DNA of 49,368 nucleotides from Methylococcaceae bacterium TMED69 (GCA_002170535.1 NHDW01000003.1:33780-83147); one strand, 5' to 3'. Positions 31,786 through 39,077 are shown, counted from the stretch's first letter. Made by a program: numbers and translations. Notes: generated by a model from the sequence alone, not told the origin.

Positions 31786-32925
31786 ATGGAAAAAGGCATT
31801 TTTGAGTCATCCCATCCACATAAAGTTTATTTTGACGACGGTCTAGAACGTAGCCTCAATGCTATCCTTCAAGGAAAGAAAAATCTTAATATACTCGTAG
31901 CCACTAATACTTCTTTGGCTGATTCAGCGACCATCAAGCAAATAAAAAATATTCTTAAACACCAGACCGTTTTCATCTGTGACGGGCTAAAGGCGCATTC
32001 TCCCCGCAATGACGTGATAAAAGTATCTAAGATTTTGCGAGAAAATAAAATTGATATCACTATTGGATTAGGTGGCGGTTCAGTTTGCGACACACTTAAA
32101 GTGGCTAACATCGGGGCGACAAATGAATTCAATAACATAGAGGACATAGACAGACTTAAAAATGAACATCAATTTCGAACACCGCAATCAAAACTAATCG
32201 CACTCCCTACTACTTTATCTGCAGGAGAATTTACCTGTTTCGCAGGGATTACAAATGAAAAAGTGCCTGCAAAGGAAGTTTTTTTTAATAGGCATTTACC
32301 TCCATCGGTAATCATATTAGACCCATGCTTAACGCTGGATACTCCTGATAGACTTTTTTTTGGCACGGGTATAAGGGCTATAGACCACGCCGTAGAGACA
32401 TGGTGTTCGTCCGAAGCAGCACCTACTCATGCAGCGATGGCGCTTCGTGGATTTAAAATTTTAATGCATTCACTGAAGCAGGTTAAACTTGATAAGCAAT
32501 CTCACACTCCAAGACGAGATTGTCAAATTGGAGCCTGGCTCTCAGTCCAAGGAGTTGCCGGTGGTCTTGATTTGGGAGCAAGCCATGGTATTGGACATAT
32601 TCTCGGTGGAAGGGTTGGAATGCCTCATGGTGAAACCTCCTGCGTAATGTTACCGCATGTGTTGGCATATAATTTATCAGCAACGGAAAAAAGACAAGAT
32701 GAGCTCAGTAACCAAATCGGGGGTAAAGGAAAAAAATTAAATGAGGCAATCAGTGAATTGGTCAGCCAACTGGGACTGCCGACTCGTTTAAGAGACTGCA
32801 ACATTTCGAAAGAATTATTATCTGAATTAGCGGAGGAATGTCTCAATGATAAATGGTTGGGAACAAATCCTGTCCCACTAACTGACGCCACAGAAATTGA
32901 AAAAATCCTTCTCAGAGCTTGGTAG
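31786..32925 (+). CDS. Iron-containing alcohol dehydrogenase (maleylacetate-reductase-like)
   Basis: A 379-aa Fe-ADH from the ATG at 31786, preceded by GGGGG; an in-frame TTG at 31747 is less likely. The NAD-binding loop is GLGGGSVCDTLKVAN, and the metal site residues are in FGTGIRAIDHAVETW (Asp, His), ASHGIGHILGG and PHGETSCVMLPHVLAYN (His). The LPTTLSAGEF motif and the sequence around LGASHGIGH are close to maleylacetate reductases, which complete the hydroxyquinol branch of aromatic degradation. A different alcohol dehydrogenase role is possible. It diverges from the CaiB gene. No hydroxyquinol dioxygenase is adjacent. Confidence 0.82.
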   Translation: MEKGIFESSHPHKVYFDDGLERSLNAILQGKKNLNILVATNTSLADSATIKQIKNILKHQTVFICDGLKAHSPRNDVIKVSKILRENKIDITIGLGGGSVCDTLKVANIGATNEFNNIEDIDRLKNEHQFRTPQSKLIALPTTLSAGEFTCFAGITNEKVPAKEVFFNRHLPPSVIILDPCLTLDTPDRLFFGTGIRAIDHAVETWCSSEAAPTHAAMALRGFKILMHSLKQVKLDKQSHTPRRDCQIGAWLSVQGVAGGLDLGASHGIGHILGGRVGMPHGETSCVMLPHVLAYNLSATEKRQDELSNQIGGKGKKLNEAISELVSQLGLPTRLRDCNISKELLSELAEECLNDKWLGTNPVPLTDATEIEKILLRAW

Positions 32926-32940
32926 TTTAATACAACTCTA

Positions 32941-32970
32941 TGATCCAGAAAATTTGCGACTCCGTATCTA
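32941..32970 (+). promoter_or_regulatory. RpoE/ECF11-type promoter candidate
   Basis: TGATCC (32941-32946), 18 bp, then TATCTA (32965-32970). The -35 is the exact element used by the ChrR-controlled RpoE of Rhodobacter sphaeroides and the spacing equals that of the better promoter at 36978. The -10 is weaker (TA only). It would drive the possible small RNA and the NTF2-like gene at 33079. Confidence 0.5.
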
Positions 32971-32973
32971 AAT

Positions 32974-33056
32974 ACAGCAGAAGCTGTGCATCTCGACTAG
33001 CTTTCCTCCCCCCCCTTTGCAGGCCGCGGTGTTCAGCCTCTGCACTAAATTTTTTC
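32974..33056 (+). ncRNA. Possible small RNA with C-rich anti-Shine-Dalgarno tract
   Basis: Downstream of the TGATCC promoter, ACAGC-AGAA-GCTGT (32974-32987) makes a 5' hairpin. A free stretch with CCTCCCCCCCC (33005-33015) complements Shine-Dalgarno sequences. TGCAGGC pairs with GCCTCTGCA (7 bp, 2-nt bulge) and is followed by CTAAATTTTTT, a modest terminator. This GC-rich island is conspicuous among AT-rich neighbours. The layout recalls the CCUCC-loop stress small RNAs of alphaproteobacteria. It could instead be only the 5' leader of the next gene. Confidence 0.4.
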
Positions 33057-33078
33057 TACACACGAAAAGCGCCTACAA

Positions 33079-33531
33079 ATGCAGTCTACTGAACACATTA
33101 CAACTTCTTATTGTCAATTTCTGGAGGAGCTGAACCCAAACAATCTACAAATGTTAAAACGCTTTGCCGACCAGAATATATTCTTTTCAGACCCTTTTCA
33201 TCAAACCAGAGGCATTGATGAATATATTGCGATTCTCGATACGATGTTTCAAAAATTCAATCAGATAAGTTTCAAAACTGAAAATATATTGTTTAATTCT
33301 GCCAAAGACAACAACGTAGCGTCGTTTAGCTGGACCCTAAAGATGCGCCATAAAAAAACAAATAAATTCATCCAAATAATTGGAATGAGTCTAGTCGAAG
33401 TGGCGCAATATGGTCTAATCGTGCGACACGAGGACTATTGGGATCCCAGCTCAAATATTTATCGCATAATTCCGCTGCTGGGAGCTACAATCGGACTTGT
33501 TCGGAAGAAAATTGCTAATAGCTCAAGATGA
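33079..33531 (+). CDS. NTF2-like (SnoaL-like) protein of the ChrR-linked gene set
   Basis: A 150-aa protein: a helix with CQFLEELNPNNLQMLKRFADQNIFFSDPFHQTRG, then a sheet FSWTLKMRHKKTNKFIQIIGMSLVEV, an NTF2-type fold with a long C-terminal tail (IPLLGATIGLVRKKIA) that may touch the membrane. In many proteobacteria a gene of this kind sits with the CFA-synthase-like, DUF1365 and flavin oxidoreductase genes, as here. Its stop is 4 nt from the stop of the convergent methyltransferase. It has no clear ribosome site. The function is unknown; ligand or lipid handling is a guess. Confidence 0.7.
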   Translation: MQSTEHITTSYCQFLEELNPNNLQMLKRFADQNIFFSDPFHQTRGIDEYIAILDTMFQKFNQISFKTENILFNSAKDNNVASFSWTLKMRHKKTNKFIQIIGMSLVEVAQYGLIVRHEDYWDPSSNIYRIIPLLGATIGLVRKKIANSSR

Positions 33532-33535
33532 ACAA

Positions 33536-34723
33536 CTAGGAATCGTGCTCAAGCCTTAATTGCCATACATTAAGCATTCCCTCAGAAAAACCCGCTTGGC
33601 AATAAGCCAAGTAATAGTCCCACGTCCTACGGAAACGGCTATCAAAGCCTTGCTTGTTCAGCTTGGGCCAAGCCTTGTTAAACCTATCTCTCCAATGCTC
33701 CAAAGTAACAGCGTAGTGCTCAGCATAATCATGACCTTTAACAACCTGTAAGCCAGAACTCTTACTAAGTCGCTTTATTATTTCTAAAGTTGGAAGCATC
33801 CCTCCTGGAAAAATATAACGTTGGATAAAATCTGTATTTTTTTCATAATCGTCGTAATAATCTTCTGCAATTGTAATTGCCTGTAATCCTATGACACCAC
33901 TATTTTTAAGCGAATTTTTCAGTTTGCTAAAGAAAATTGGCCAGTATTTAACACCGACAGCCTCGATCATTTCGATTGAAAGAATTTTATCAAACTCGCC
34001 CTGTAAATTACGGTAATCACATAGGCTTACAAAACTTTTACCGCTGCTTTGCAAATTTAAATTTTTTTCGGTAACAAAATTGTATTGTTCCTCTGATAAG
34101 GTGATCGCGGTAAAATCGCATGAATATCTACTTTTTACATAGTTAATGAGCCCACCCCAACCACATCCGATTTCCAACACTGTATCTTCAGGTGCCAATT
34201 CCACTAAATGACATAATTTTTCATACTTATTAGTCTGAGCCTTCTGCAATGAATCGGAAAAATCATCAAAAATAGCCGAGGAATAAGTCATTGATGCATC
34301 AAGCCATTGGCCGTAAAAATTGTTACCAAGGTCGTAGTGCGCAGATATGTTTTTTTGGGCCCTGCTTACGGAGTTATGTCTAAGAAAATGCAAAGCTTTA
34401 TCGAAAAATTTAGCGGCATGATATCCTTTTAGTTGTTTTGAAAGTGGGGCTCTATTAATTGCTGCGAATTCGAGTATTTTTTTCAGATCAGGTGTAGTCC
34501 AATAGCCTTTTATATAAGCCTCCCCTGCTCCGAGTCCTCCCTTCAAAAATAATAAAGGAATCAGTTTGTGACTGGTTACCCTAATCGAAACCCTCAACAT
34601 TCTGTTATTGTGACCAATTAAGGTAACCTGCTGCCCGGAAGGTAATTCAACGGTTAATTCGCCATTGTTGACTCTTGCAAAGAATTTTTTTAATAAAAAT
34701 ATTGTTAATTTCGCTGCTAACAT
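33536..34723 (-). CDS. CFA-synthase-like lipid methyltransferase
   Basis: A 395-aa protein of the Mycolic_acid_cyclopropane synthase family. The SAM motif is VLEIGCGWGG (182-191), with SAHYDLGNNFYGQWLD ahead of it and DFIQRYIFPGGMLP after. Glu254 (SIEMIEAVG) and the C-terminal Tyr-Tyr (RTWDYYLAYC) match the catalytic pocket of cyclopropane synthase, but the bicarbonate-binding Cys of E. coli Cfa (YSCA) is Ser149 here (YSSA) and its His is Gln281 (GLQAITI). That suggests a methyl transfer without ring closure. It is the third gene of an operon with the flavin oxidoreductase and DUF1365. The protein acts on unsaturated phospholipid chains at the membrane (family knowledge). Confidence 0.85.
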   Translation of the reverse strand: MLAAKLTIFLLKKFFARVNNGELTVELPSGQQVTLIGHNNRMLRVSIRVTSHKLIPLLFLKGGLGAGEAYIKGYWTTPDLKKILEFAAINRAPLSKQLKGYHAAKFFDKALHFLRHNSVSRAQKNISAHYDLGNNFYGQWLDASMTYSSAIFDDFSDSLQKAQTNKYEKLCHLVELAPEDTVLEIGCGWGGLINYVKSRYSCDFTAITLSEEQYNFVTEKNLNLQSSGKSFVSLCDYRNLQGEFDKILSIEMIEAVGVKYWPIFFSKLKNSLKNSGVIGLQAITIAEDYYDDYEKNTDFIQRYIFPGGMLPTLEIIKRLSKSSGLQVVKGHDYAEHYAVTLEHWRDRFNKAWPKLNKQGFDSRFRRTWDYYLAYCQAGFSEGMLNVWQLRLEHDS

Positions 34724-34731
34724 TTTCAGTA

Positions 34732-35506
34732 TTATTTAATAATCTCTAATTGTTCATTAATAACAATTCCAACGGAGCCCATAGATTGCCTTTTTACAAC
34801 GGGCAAGCCTTTTAACCAAAGCAGTAACGCCTCAAAATGAATTGAAGCTATAATTTTATATGCTTGAAAAGGATGGCGTACCAGCATTTTGTGGATTTGT
34901 CTTGAATTAAACGGACGTCTTTTCCCTACAAAGAGGGCTCTCATTTTGAGGTCTTGTCCTTCAGTGTATTCGATTGTGTTTGACACTTTCTCACCTAAAA
35001 ATGAAGTCCGAAATTTATAAAAACCAGATACGTCAAAAAATGGTGAAACTGTCATTTTTTTTTTTACAAATTTGTCTAATCGGTTGCTTTGAAACGGGAA
35101 TAACATAGAAAATTCGCTCGTTGAAAGTATTATTAACCTCGTAAATCATAGATTCGATTTGTCCATTTTTATAGCAGTAGATAAAAGAGATCGGGCTGAA
35201 CACATAGCCTAAAACTCTTGGCAAGCACATTATAACAAACTCAAATCCTTCGATTTCAAAACCAGCCCGACTAAGGCACAGCTGACAAAACTTTTCGAAG
35301 CCCTGGTCATCTCCTAGTCCATGATCGCAATCATGAAAACTGAACCAGGCGGGCTTATTCCACGAGAAGAAAGGAGAAATTTTATTTAACTCTGGAAGTT
35401 CTCTTAACATGATTGAAAAATAAGTAAGAGGATACCTGAACTTGTGATATTTTTTTTCATGACGTTCGTGCATCACAATTCCAGTATAGATGGCAGATTT
35501 ATTCAT
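34732..35506 (-). CDS. DUF1365 protein, interrupted by a frameshift at an A11 run
   Basis: Two reverse frames together make one DUF1365 protein. The first (35506 to 35033) starts MNKSAIYTGIVMHERHEKKYHKFRYPL and ends shortly after RQICKKK. The second (stop at 34732) continues MTVSPFFDVSGFYKFR. The break is at 11 consecutive T on the plus strand (35055-35065). Removing one base gives C-K-K-K-M-T-V-S-P-F, which matches the conserved C-x-K-x-x-x-V-S-P-F of the family, and a 257-aa protein of normal length. The gene starts by a TGATG overlap with the flavin oxidoreductase stop. DUF1365 proteins accompany CFA-like genes. The shift may be a sequencing error, phase variation or transcriptional slippage. 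Confidence 0.85.
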
Positions 35507-36804
35507 CAATAATTTTTTTGGTAAGACATTGGCAGCCGGTTAAAATTTTTTTCTCTTGAGAAAGGGAGCTTGTCTGTGATTTGTTTTGCTACCCATAAAC
35601 CTGCTTGAAGACCATCCTCGTGAAACCCATCACCGAGACAAGCGCTACAAAACCAAGTATTAAGCTCACCCTGAATCTGTATGGATTTAGCTTTTATCTC
35701 ATCTGCATCTGTGCCAAAAATCGGATGCATATACTTCGTTTCATAATGAACCTTCTTTAAATCCGATTGAGGATTTAAGGTTACAAACAGTTGCCGATCC
35801 GTTGAAAGATTTTGCAACTTGTTCATCCAATAACTAACCCTAACGCCTTCAGAACCATTATTATGATCACCGATGAAATTCCAGGCTGACCACGTATTTT
35901 GTCTCTTTGGCATTTCGTTTTCGTCCTCATGAAGAACCGCGATGTTTCTAGAATAATTGATACCTGAAAGAATTTCTTGCTCTTTAGGCGTAGGGCTTTT
36001 TAGTAACCTTAAAGCTTCATCGAAATGGGTAGCAAAAATTACTTTGTCAAAAGTCTGTGTTTCTCCATTATTAAGAAGAATATTAATCTCTCCTTTATCT
36101 CTATCAATAGTTTCAATATTCACGTTGGTTTTTACAATGAGACGTTTCGAGTCTTTAAGAATTTTGAAAATATATTCTTGACTACCCCCAGTAATCGTGC
36201 GCCATTTAGGTCTGCCAAATAATTTTGCTAACTGGTGATTTGAAAAAAAAGATACAAAAGAGGACGCAGGACTGTTTTTCACAGAAGTAGAATTACATGA
36301 CCAAATAGCCGAACACATCGGAATGATATGATCTGATATGAATTGATCGTTAAAGTTCCTGGATTTTAAGTAATAATACAAGCTTGTAGTTTTGTCAAAT
36401 TGAGCAGAATCCAAACTAGAAGTGTAAAATTTGATCAACCCTACAAGTAAATTTCTAAATCGAGAATCGACCCATTTTTGTCTATCAAAGACTAAATTTA
36501 GTAAGCTAGAAGAATACTCAAACGCACGATTATCCAGTGATACTGAAAAAGACATGTTGCTCTTTTCAGTCCTAACACCAAGATATTCAAAAAAGTCGGT
36601 CAAAAATGGATAGTTTCGTTGATTATATACAATGAAACCTGTATCAACAGGCAAACCACCGTCAATATCCACTACAACCGTATTGGCGTGGCCGCCAAGC
36701 CGCGAATTCTTCTCAAATAAGGTTACGTTATGATGCTTGGCTATCGCCCAGCTTGCGCCCAGACCCGAAATTCCGGCCCCAATGACCGCTACTTTGTAAA
36801 CCAT
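35506..36804 (-). CDS. FAD-dependent amine-oxidase-like oxidoreductase (COG2907 type)
   Basis: A 432-aa flavoprotein from the ATG at 36804 (a GTG at 36813 is possible). The FAD dinucleotide motif is VAVIGAGISGLGASWAIA followed by FEKNSRLGGHANTV, the typical E and GG of amine oxidases/desaturases. DGGLPVDTGFIVYNQRNYPFL and WSCNSTSVKNSPASSFVSFF are family features. It begins the operon flavin oxidoreductase, DUF1365, CFA-like methyltransferase, and faces away from rpoE. Homologues in the ChrR regulon are involved in fatty-acid modification. A lipid desaturase or oxidase role is likely by context; the family itself is certain. Confidence 0.85.
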   Translation of the reverse strand: MVYKVAVIGAGISGLGASWAIAKHHNVTLFEKNSRLGGHANTVVVDIDGGLPVDTGFIVYNQRNYPFLTDFFEYLGVRTEKSNMSFSVSLDNRAFEYSSSLLNLVFDRQKWVDSRFRNLLVGLIKFYTSSLDSAQFDKTTSLYYYLKSRNFNDQFISDHIIPMCSAIWSCNSTSVKNSPASSFVSFFSNHQLAKLFGRPKWRTITGGSQEYIFKILKDSKRLIVKTNVNIETIDRDKGEINILLNNGETQTFDKVIFATHFDEALRLLKSPTPKEQEILSGINYSRNIAVLHEDENEMPKRQNTWSAWNFIGDHNNGSEGVRVSYWMNKLQNLSTDRQLFVTLNPQSDLKKVHYETKYMHPIFGTDADEIKAKSIQIQGELNTWFCSACLGDGFHEDGLQAGLWVAKQITDKLPFSREKNFNRLPMSYQKNY

Positions 36805-36977
36805 GAAACGCACCCGTTTGATAAAATGTTAGAAAACACTACTCGATTCTACAATATTAGAGGGTACGTATGAATCCTAAGTTAATTGAGTTTTAGAAAA
36901 AACAGATATATTCTAAGTTAAGGTTATTAAGTATAAATTAAAAAACTTAATTACATTATGTCTAAAAACACCATAAA

Positions 36978-37007
36978 TGATCCGAAGAGGAGAACATAAC
37001 GTAAATT
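36978..37007 (+). promoter_or_regulatory. RpoE autoregulatory promoter
   Basis: TGATCC (36978-36983), exactly 18 bp, then TAAATT (37002-37007), 24 nt before the rpoE ATG. This is the promoter type recognised by ECF11/RpoE sigma factors that pair with ChrR, and such genes normally activate themselves. I found no TGATCC on the other strand for the divergent flavin oxidoreductase operon in this 227-bp gap. Confidence 0.72.
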
Positions 37008-37031
37008 GTTGAAAATTATAACGGTTTACAA

Positions 37032-37625
37032 ATGTCTTTAAAATTGGCTAAAAACAATCCAGATTCAAATGATTTAGAGCGAAGCAGAGAAACTAAGCTC
37101 TTGAAGGCTGTAAGAGATACTTCAGACAAAGCTGCTTACAGGGAACTCTACAAACTAATGGCTCCAAAACTAACGGCATGGTTGTGCGCCCAGGGTATGG
37201 AGAGATCTCTTGCAGAAAATGTTCTCCAAGAAGTAATGATTATTGTGTGGACCAAGCCTCATCTGTTTGATGAAAAAAAAGCAGCCGCCCGAACATGGAT
37301 TTATACTCTGATTCGAAATAAAATGATCGATGAATATAGGTCGAACACTCGAAAAAAGACCGGACTTCAGAAATTTGAACTCTTAAATAATATTGATGAA
37401 TTCGTAGACGCGACAGACCTAATTTCAACTACGCGCCCAGTAAATGATATAATTTCATCTCTACCAAAAGAGCAAAAACAAATCTTGTACATGTTGTACA
37501 GCATGGGCATGTCTCATAGAGAAGTTTCTGAAACTTTAGGCCTACCTATAGGAACCGTTAAGTCTAGAACCCGACTCGCGTTTCAGAGATTAAGACGGAA
37601 CATAGGGGAAAATCAATGGACTTAA
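37032..37625 (+). CDS. rpoE: ECF sigma factor of the RpoE-ChrR (singlet-oxygen) type
   Basis: A 197-aa ECF sigma. Region 2 is around residues 35-105: YRELYKLMAPKLTAWLC, SLAENVLQEVMIIVWTKPHLFDEKKAAARTWIYTLIRNKMIDEYR. Region 4 is around 140-190: LPKEQKQILYMLYSMGMSHREVSETLGLPIGTVKSRTRLAFQRLR. The start is supported by the promoter 24 nt upstream. Its last 10 nt overlap the chrR ATG, so it is made together with its anti-sigma. In R. sphaeroides this pair turns on defences against singlet oxygen and peroxides, including lipid-modifying enzymes. Here the likely targets are its own operon and the gene set on either side. Confidence 0.92.
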   Translation: MSLKLAKNNPDSNDLERSRETKLLKAVRDTSDKAAYRELYKLMAPKLTAWLCAQGMERSLAENVLQEVMIIVWTKPHLFDEKKAAARTWIYTLIRNKMIDEYRSNTRKKTGLQKFELLNNIDEFVDATDLISTTRPVNDIISSLPKEQKQILYMLYSMGMSHREVSETLGLPIGTVKSRTRLAFQRLRRNIGENQWT

Positions 37626-38308
37626 ACCACTGCCCAAGCTCCGCTACCTTAGCTGATTTCAGTTTTGGAAACAGTTTTTCCTTATCTGATATAGTTTTAA
37701 GGGCTCACATTAGCGCTTGCCCGGACTGTAGAGAAAAAATCAGAGAGATAGAAACTATCGGTTCTGACCTTCTTATGAGTGGAATGCATAGTCACCTAGG
37801 GTCTCCATTGGAAGCCATTGATTCGCAAGTTGATAAAATTCTTGGTGGCTACGATTCAGCCAGTGATTTGGTTGATTCAAAAACTACCAATCTATCAAAA
37901 TCTAAAGCTGATGACTTTGAACTTGATAATAGTTTAGATTGCTTGTTTCCTAGCTACTTAGATTGTAGTTTTGACGCACTGCCCTGGCGGTCCGCAGGAA
38001 AGGATATCCAACTTTGCAAGCTACGAGAGGACGGAAAATCGAGACTATGGATGATCAAAGGTAAGCCAGGGGCGAAATTGCCGAAACACAGCCACAGAGG
38101 TCAGGAACTAACCTTAGTTTTAAAAGGGGCATATGCTTGTTCATCAAATATTTATCAGCCCGGAGACTTGCATGAATGTGATGATGAAAATACCCATCAA
38201 CCTATTATTGTGGGAGAAACCGATTGCATTTCTCTGGTTGCCACCGAGGGCAACTTAAGATTCGATAATCCATTGTTGAGATTGGTTCAACCTCTGCTGG
38301 ATATCTAG
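37616..38308 (+). CDS. chrR: ChrR-type zinc anti-sigma factor with cupin domain
   Basis: A 230-aa two-domain protein. The N-terminal zinc finger-like anti-sigma domain has His5, His31, Cys35 and Cys38 (HISACPDC), matching the four ligands of ChrR (His6, His31, Cys35, Cys38). After a linker, the cupin domain (from about 105) holds PKHSHRGQELTLVLKG with His158, His160 and Glu164, plus His194 thirty residues on, the same spacing as in ChrR. ChrR binds and inhibits RpoE; singlet oxygen acts through the cupin to release it. The overlap with rpoE is 10 nt. All metal ligands are intact, so the switch should work. Confidence 0.93.
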   Translation: MDLNHCPSSATLADFSFGNSFSLSDIVLRAHISACPDCREKIREIETIGSDLLMSGMHSHLGSPLEAIDSQVDKILGGYDSASDLVDSKTTNLSKSKADDFELDNSLDCLFPSYLDCSFDALPWRSAGKDIQLCKLREDGKSRLWMIKGKPGAKLPKHSHRGQELTLVLKGAYACSSNIYQPGDLHECDDENTHQPIIVGETDCISLVATEGNLRFDNPLLRLVQPLLDI

Positions 38309-38376
38309 CAAAATCTGACAACCTGTTTGATGATTATAGTCAGATGGGCGATAATTATCGATTTGAGGTAATTCTT

Positions 38377-38721
38377 TTGGCAGCTAAAAAATACTTCCAC
38401 TGTATTATCATCTTAGTAGCGCTATCTTCTCCAATCGTGGGGTCTAGTTCACAACTAGATTGTAGATCCAAATCAGCTTATGTTATCGCAAAACTAAAGT
38501 CCGAATACTATGATCAAATACCAAACGAAACGATTGAATTTGCAAGAAGCGCTGCAATGGAGATGTGTTTGTCAAATAACATCGAATCCCAAAAAGTTTT
38601 AAACACTAGAACGACCGAAAAAGCGGTCAAATCGCAACCTCAGAAGAAGTCTTTCTTGGGAATAATGTTCGGTGATTCTGAACGAAAAAAAGGAAATGAA
38701 CGTCTTCTTAACAGAAGATAA
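38377..38721 (+). CDS. Hypothetical exported protein downstream of chrR
   Basis: A 114-aa protein if started at the TTG at 38377, which follows GAGG (38365-38368) by 8 nt. The in-frame ATG at 38344 has no ribosome site and lies in the right arm of an inverted repeat (ATCTGAC at 38313, GTCAGAT at 38339). From the TTG the N-terminus is KKYFHCIIILVALSSPIVGSSS, a good signal peptide. The mature part has two Cys (LDCRSK, MEMCLS), probably disulfide-linked, then a charged Lys-rich tail (QPQKKSFLGIMFGDSERKKG). I do not recognise the family. The position, 68 nt after chrR, suggests co-transcription or read-through. Confidence 0.55.
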   Translation: MAAKKYFHCIIILVALSSPIVGSSSQLDCRSKSAYVIAKLKSEYYDQIPNETIEFARSAAMEMCLSNNIESQKVLNTRTTEKAVKSQPQKKSFLGIMFGDSERKKGNERLLNRR

Positions 38722-38769
38722 TAAAACATACCGAGAGGTGGATGTCATAATCAAAAGCCAACAGACTTT

Positions 38770-38817
38770 TGCATCATATCTGTGCAGAACATGGAACTTT
38801 CGCTCCGCTGTAGTGCA
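38770..38817 (+). promoter_or_regulatory. Two NtrC-like enhancer sites
   Basis: TGCATC-N5-TGTGCA (38770-38786) matches the NtrC consensus TGCACC-N5-GGTGCA at 10 of 12 positions. A second copy CGCTCC-N5-AGTGCA (38801-38817) matches at 9 of 12. Their centres are 31 bp apart, three helical turns, as in classic paired NtrC enhancers, and the common GTGCAGAAC is repeated directly. They lie about 170-210 bp before the start predicted by the sigma-54 promoter. The 38722-39077 gap contains no gene. Confidence 0.6.
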
Positions 38818-38956
38818 GAACTAAGAAAAAGAACGGTTAGGACATATGAAGTGCTTGATATTAGTGGGATAAACATTTTTAAAAAATATTCCATAAGTTC
38901 ATGATTTTATTAGCAATACCACTAATTATTGAAAACTCTGGCATTTTAGACTAACA

Positions 38957-38973
38957 TGGCGCGCTTATTGCTA
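38957..38973 (+). promoter_or_regulatory. Sigma-54 promoter of the TorF-type porin
   Basis: TGGCGCG-CTTA-TTGCTA has the invariant GG (38958-38959) and GC (38970-38971) exactly 10 bp apart and only one change from TGGCACG-N4-TTGCT. The start would be about 38983, giving a 95-nt leader. A sigma-70-like promoter (TTGAAA at 38929-38934, 17 bp, TAACAT at 38952-38957) overlaps it. Confidence 0.7.
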
Positions 38974-38982
38974 ATTCTTTTA

Positions 38983-39044
38983 GTGACGTGTCACCGTCAA
39001 GAGGTTTGATTCAAAACGGTGATCTGTATTTTATTTTTCACCGT
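38983..39044 (+). promoter_or_regulatory. Leader with alternative hairpins before the porin gene
   Basis: TCACCGT (38991-38997), ACGGTGA (39016-39022) and TCACCGT (39038-39044) can pair 1 with 2 (18-nt loop) or 2 with 3 (15-nt loop), but not both. The second hairpin is followed by AATTTTTC, a terminator-like tract. GTGACGTGTCAC (38983-38994) forms a further small hairpin at the start. This resembles an attenuator or paired operator sites. Confidence 0.5.
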
Positions 39045-39077
39045 AATTTTTCTACAACAATAATAAGGGGCTAATTA

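Noticed and set aside
32351-32357. TGGCACG, a sigma-54-like -24 element
   Set aside because: The matching GC 10 bp downstream is missing and it lies in the Fe-ADH coding sequence.
38929-38957. Sigma-70-like TTGAAA-N17-TAACAT as the main porin promoter
   Set aside because: Possible, but its -10 is a weak match and the overlapping sigma-54 element has perfect spacing; I kept it as an alternative.
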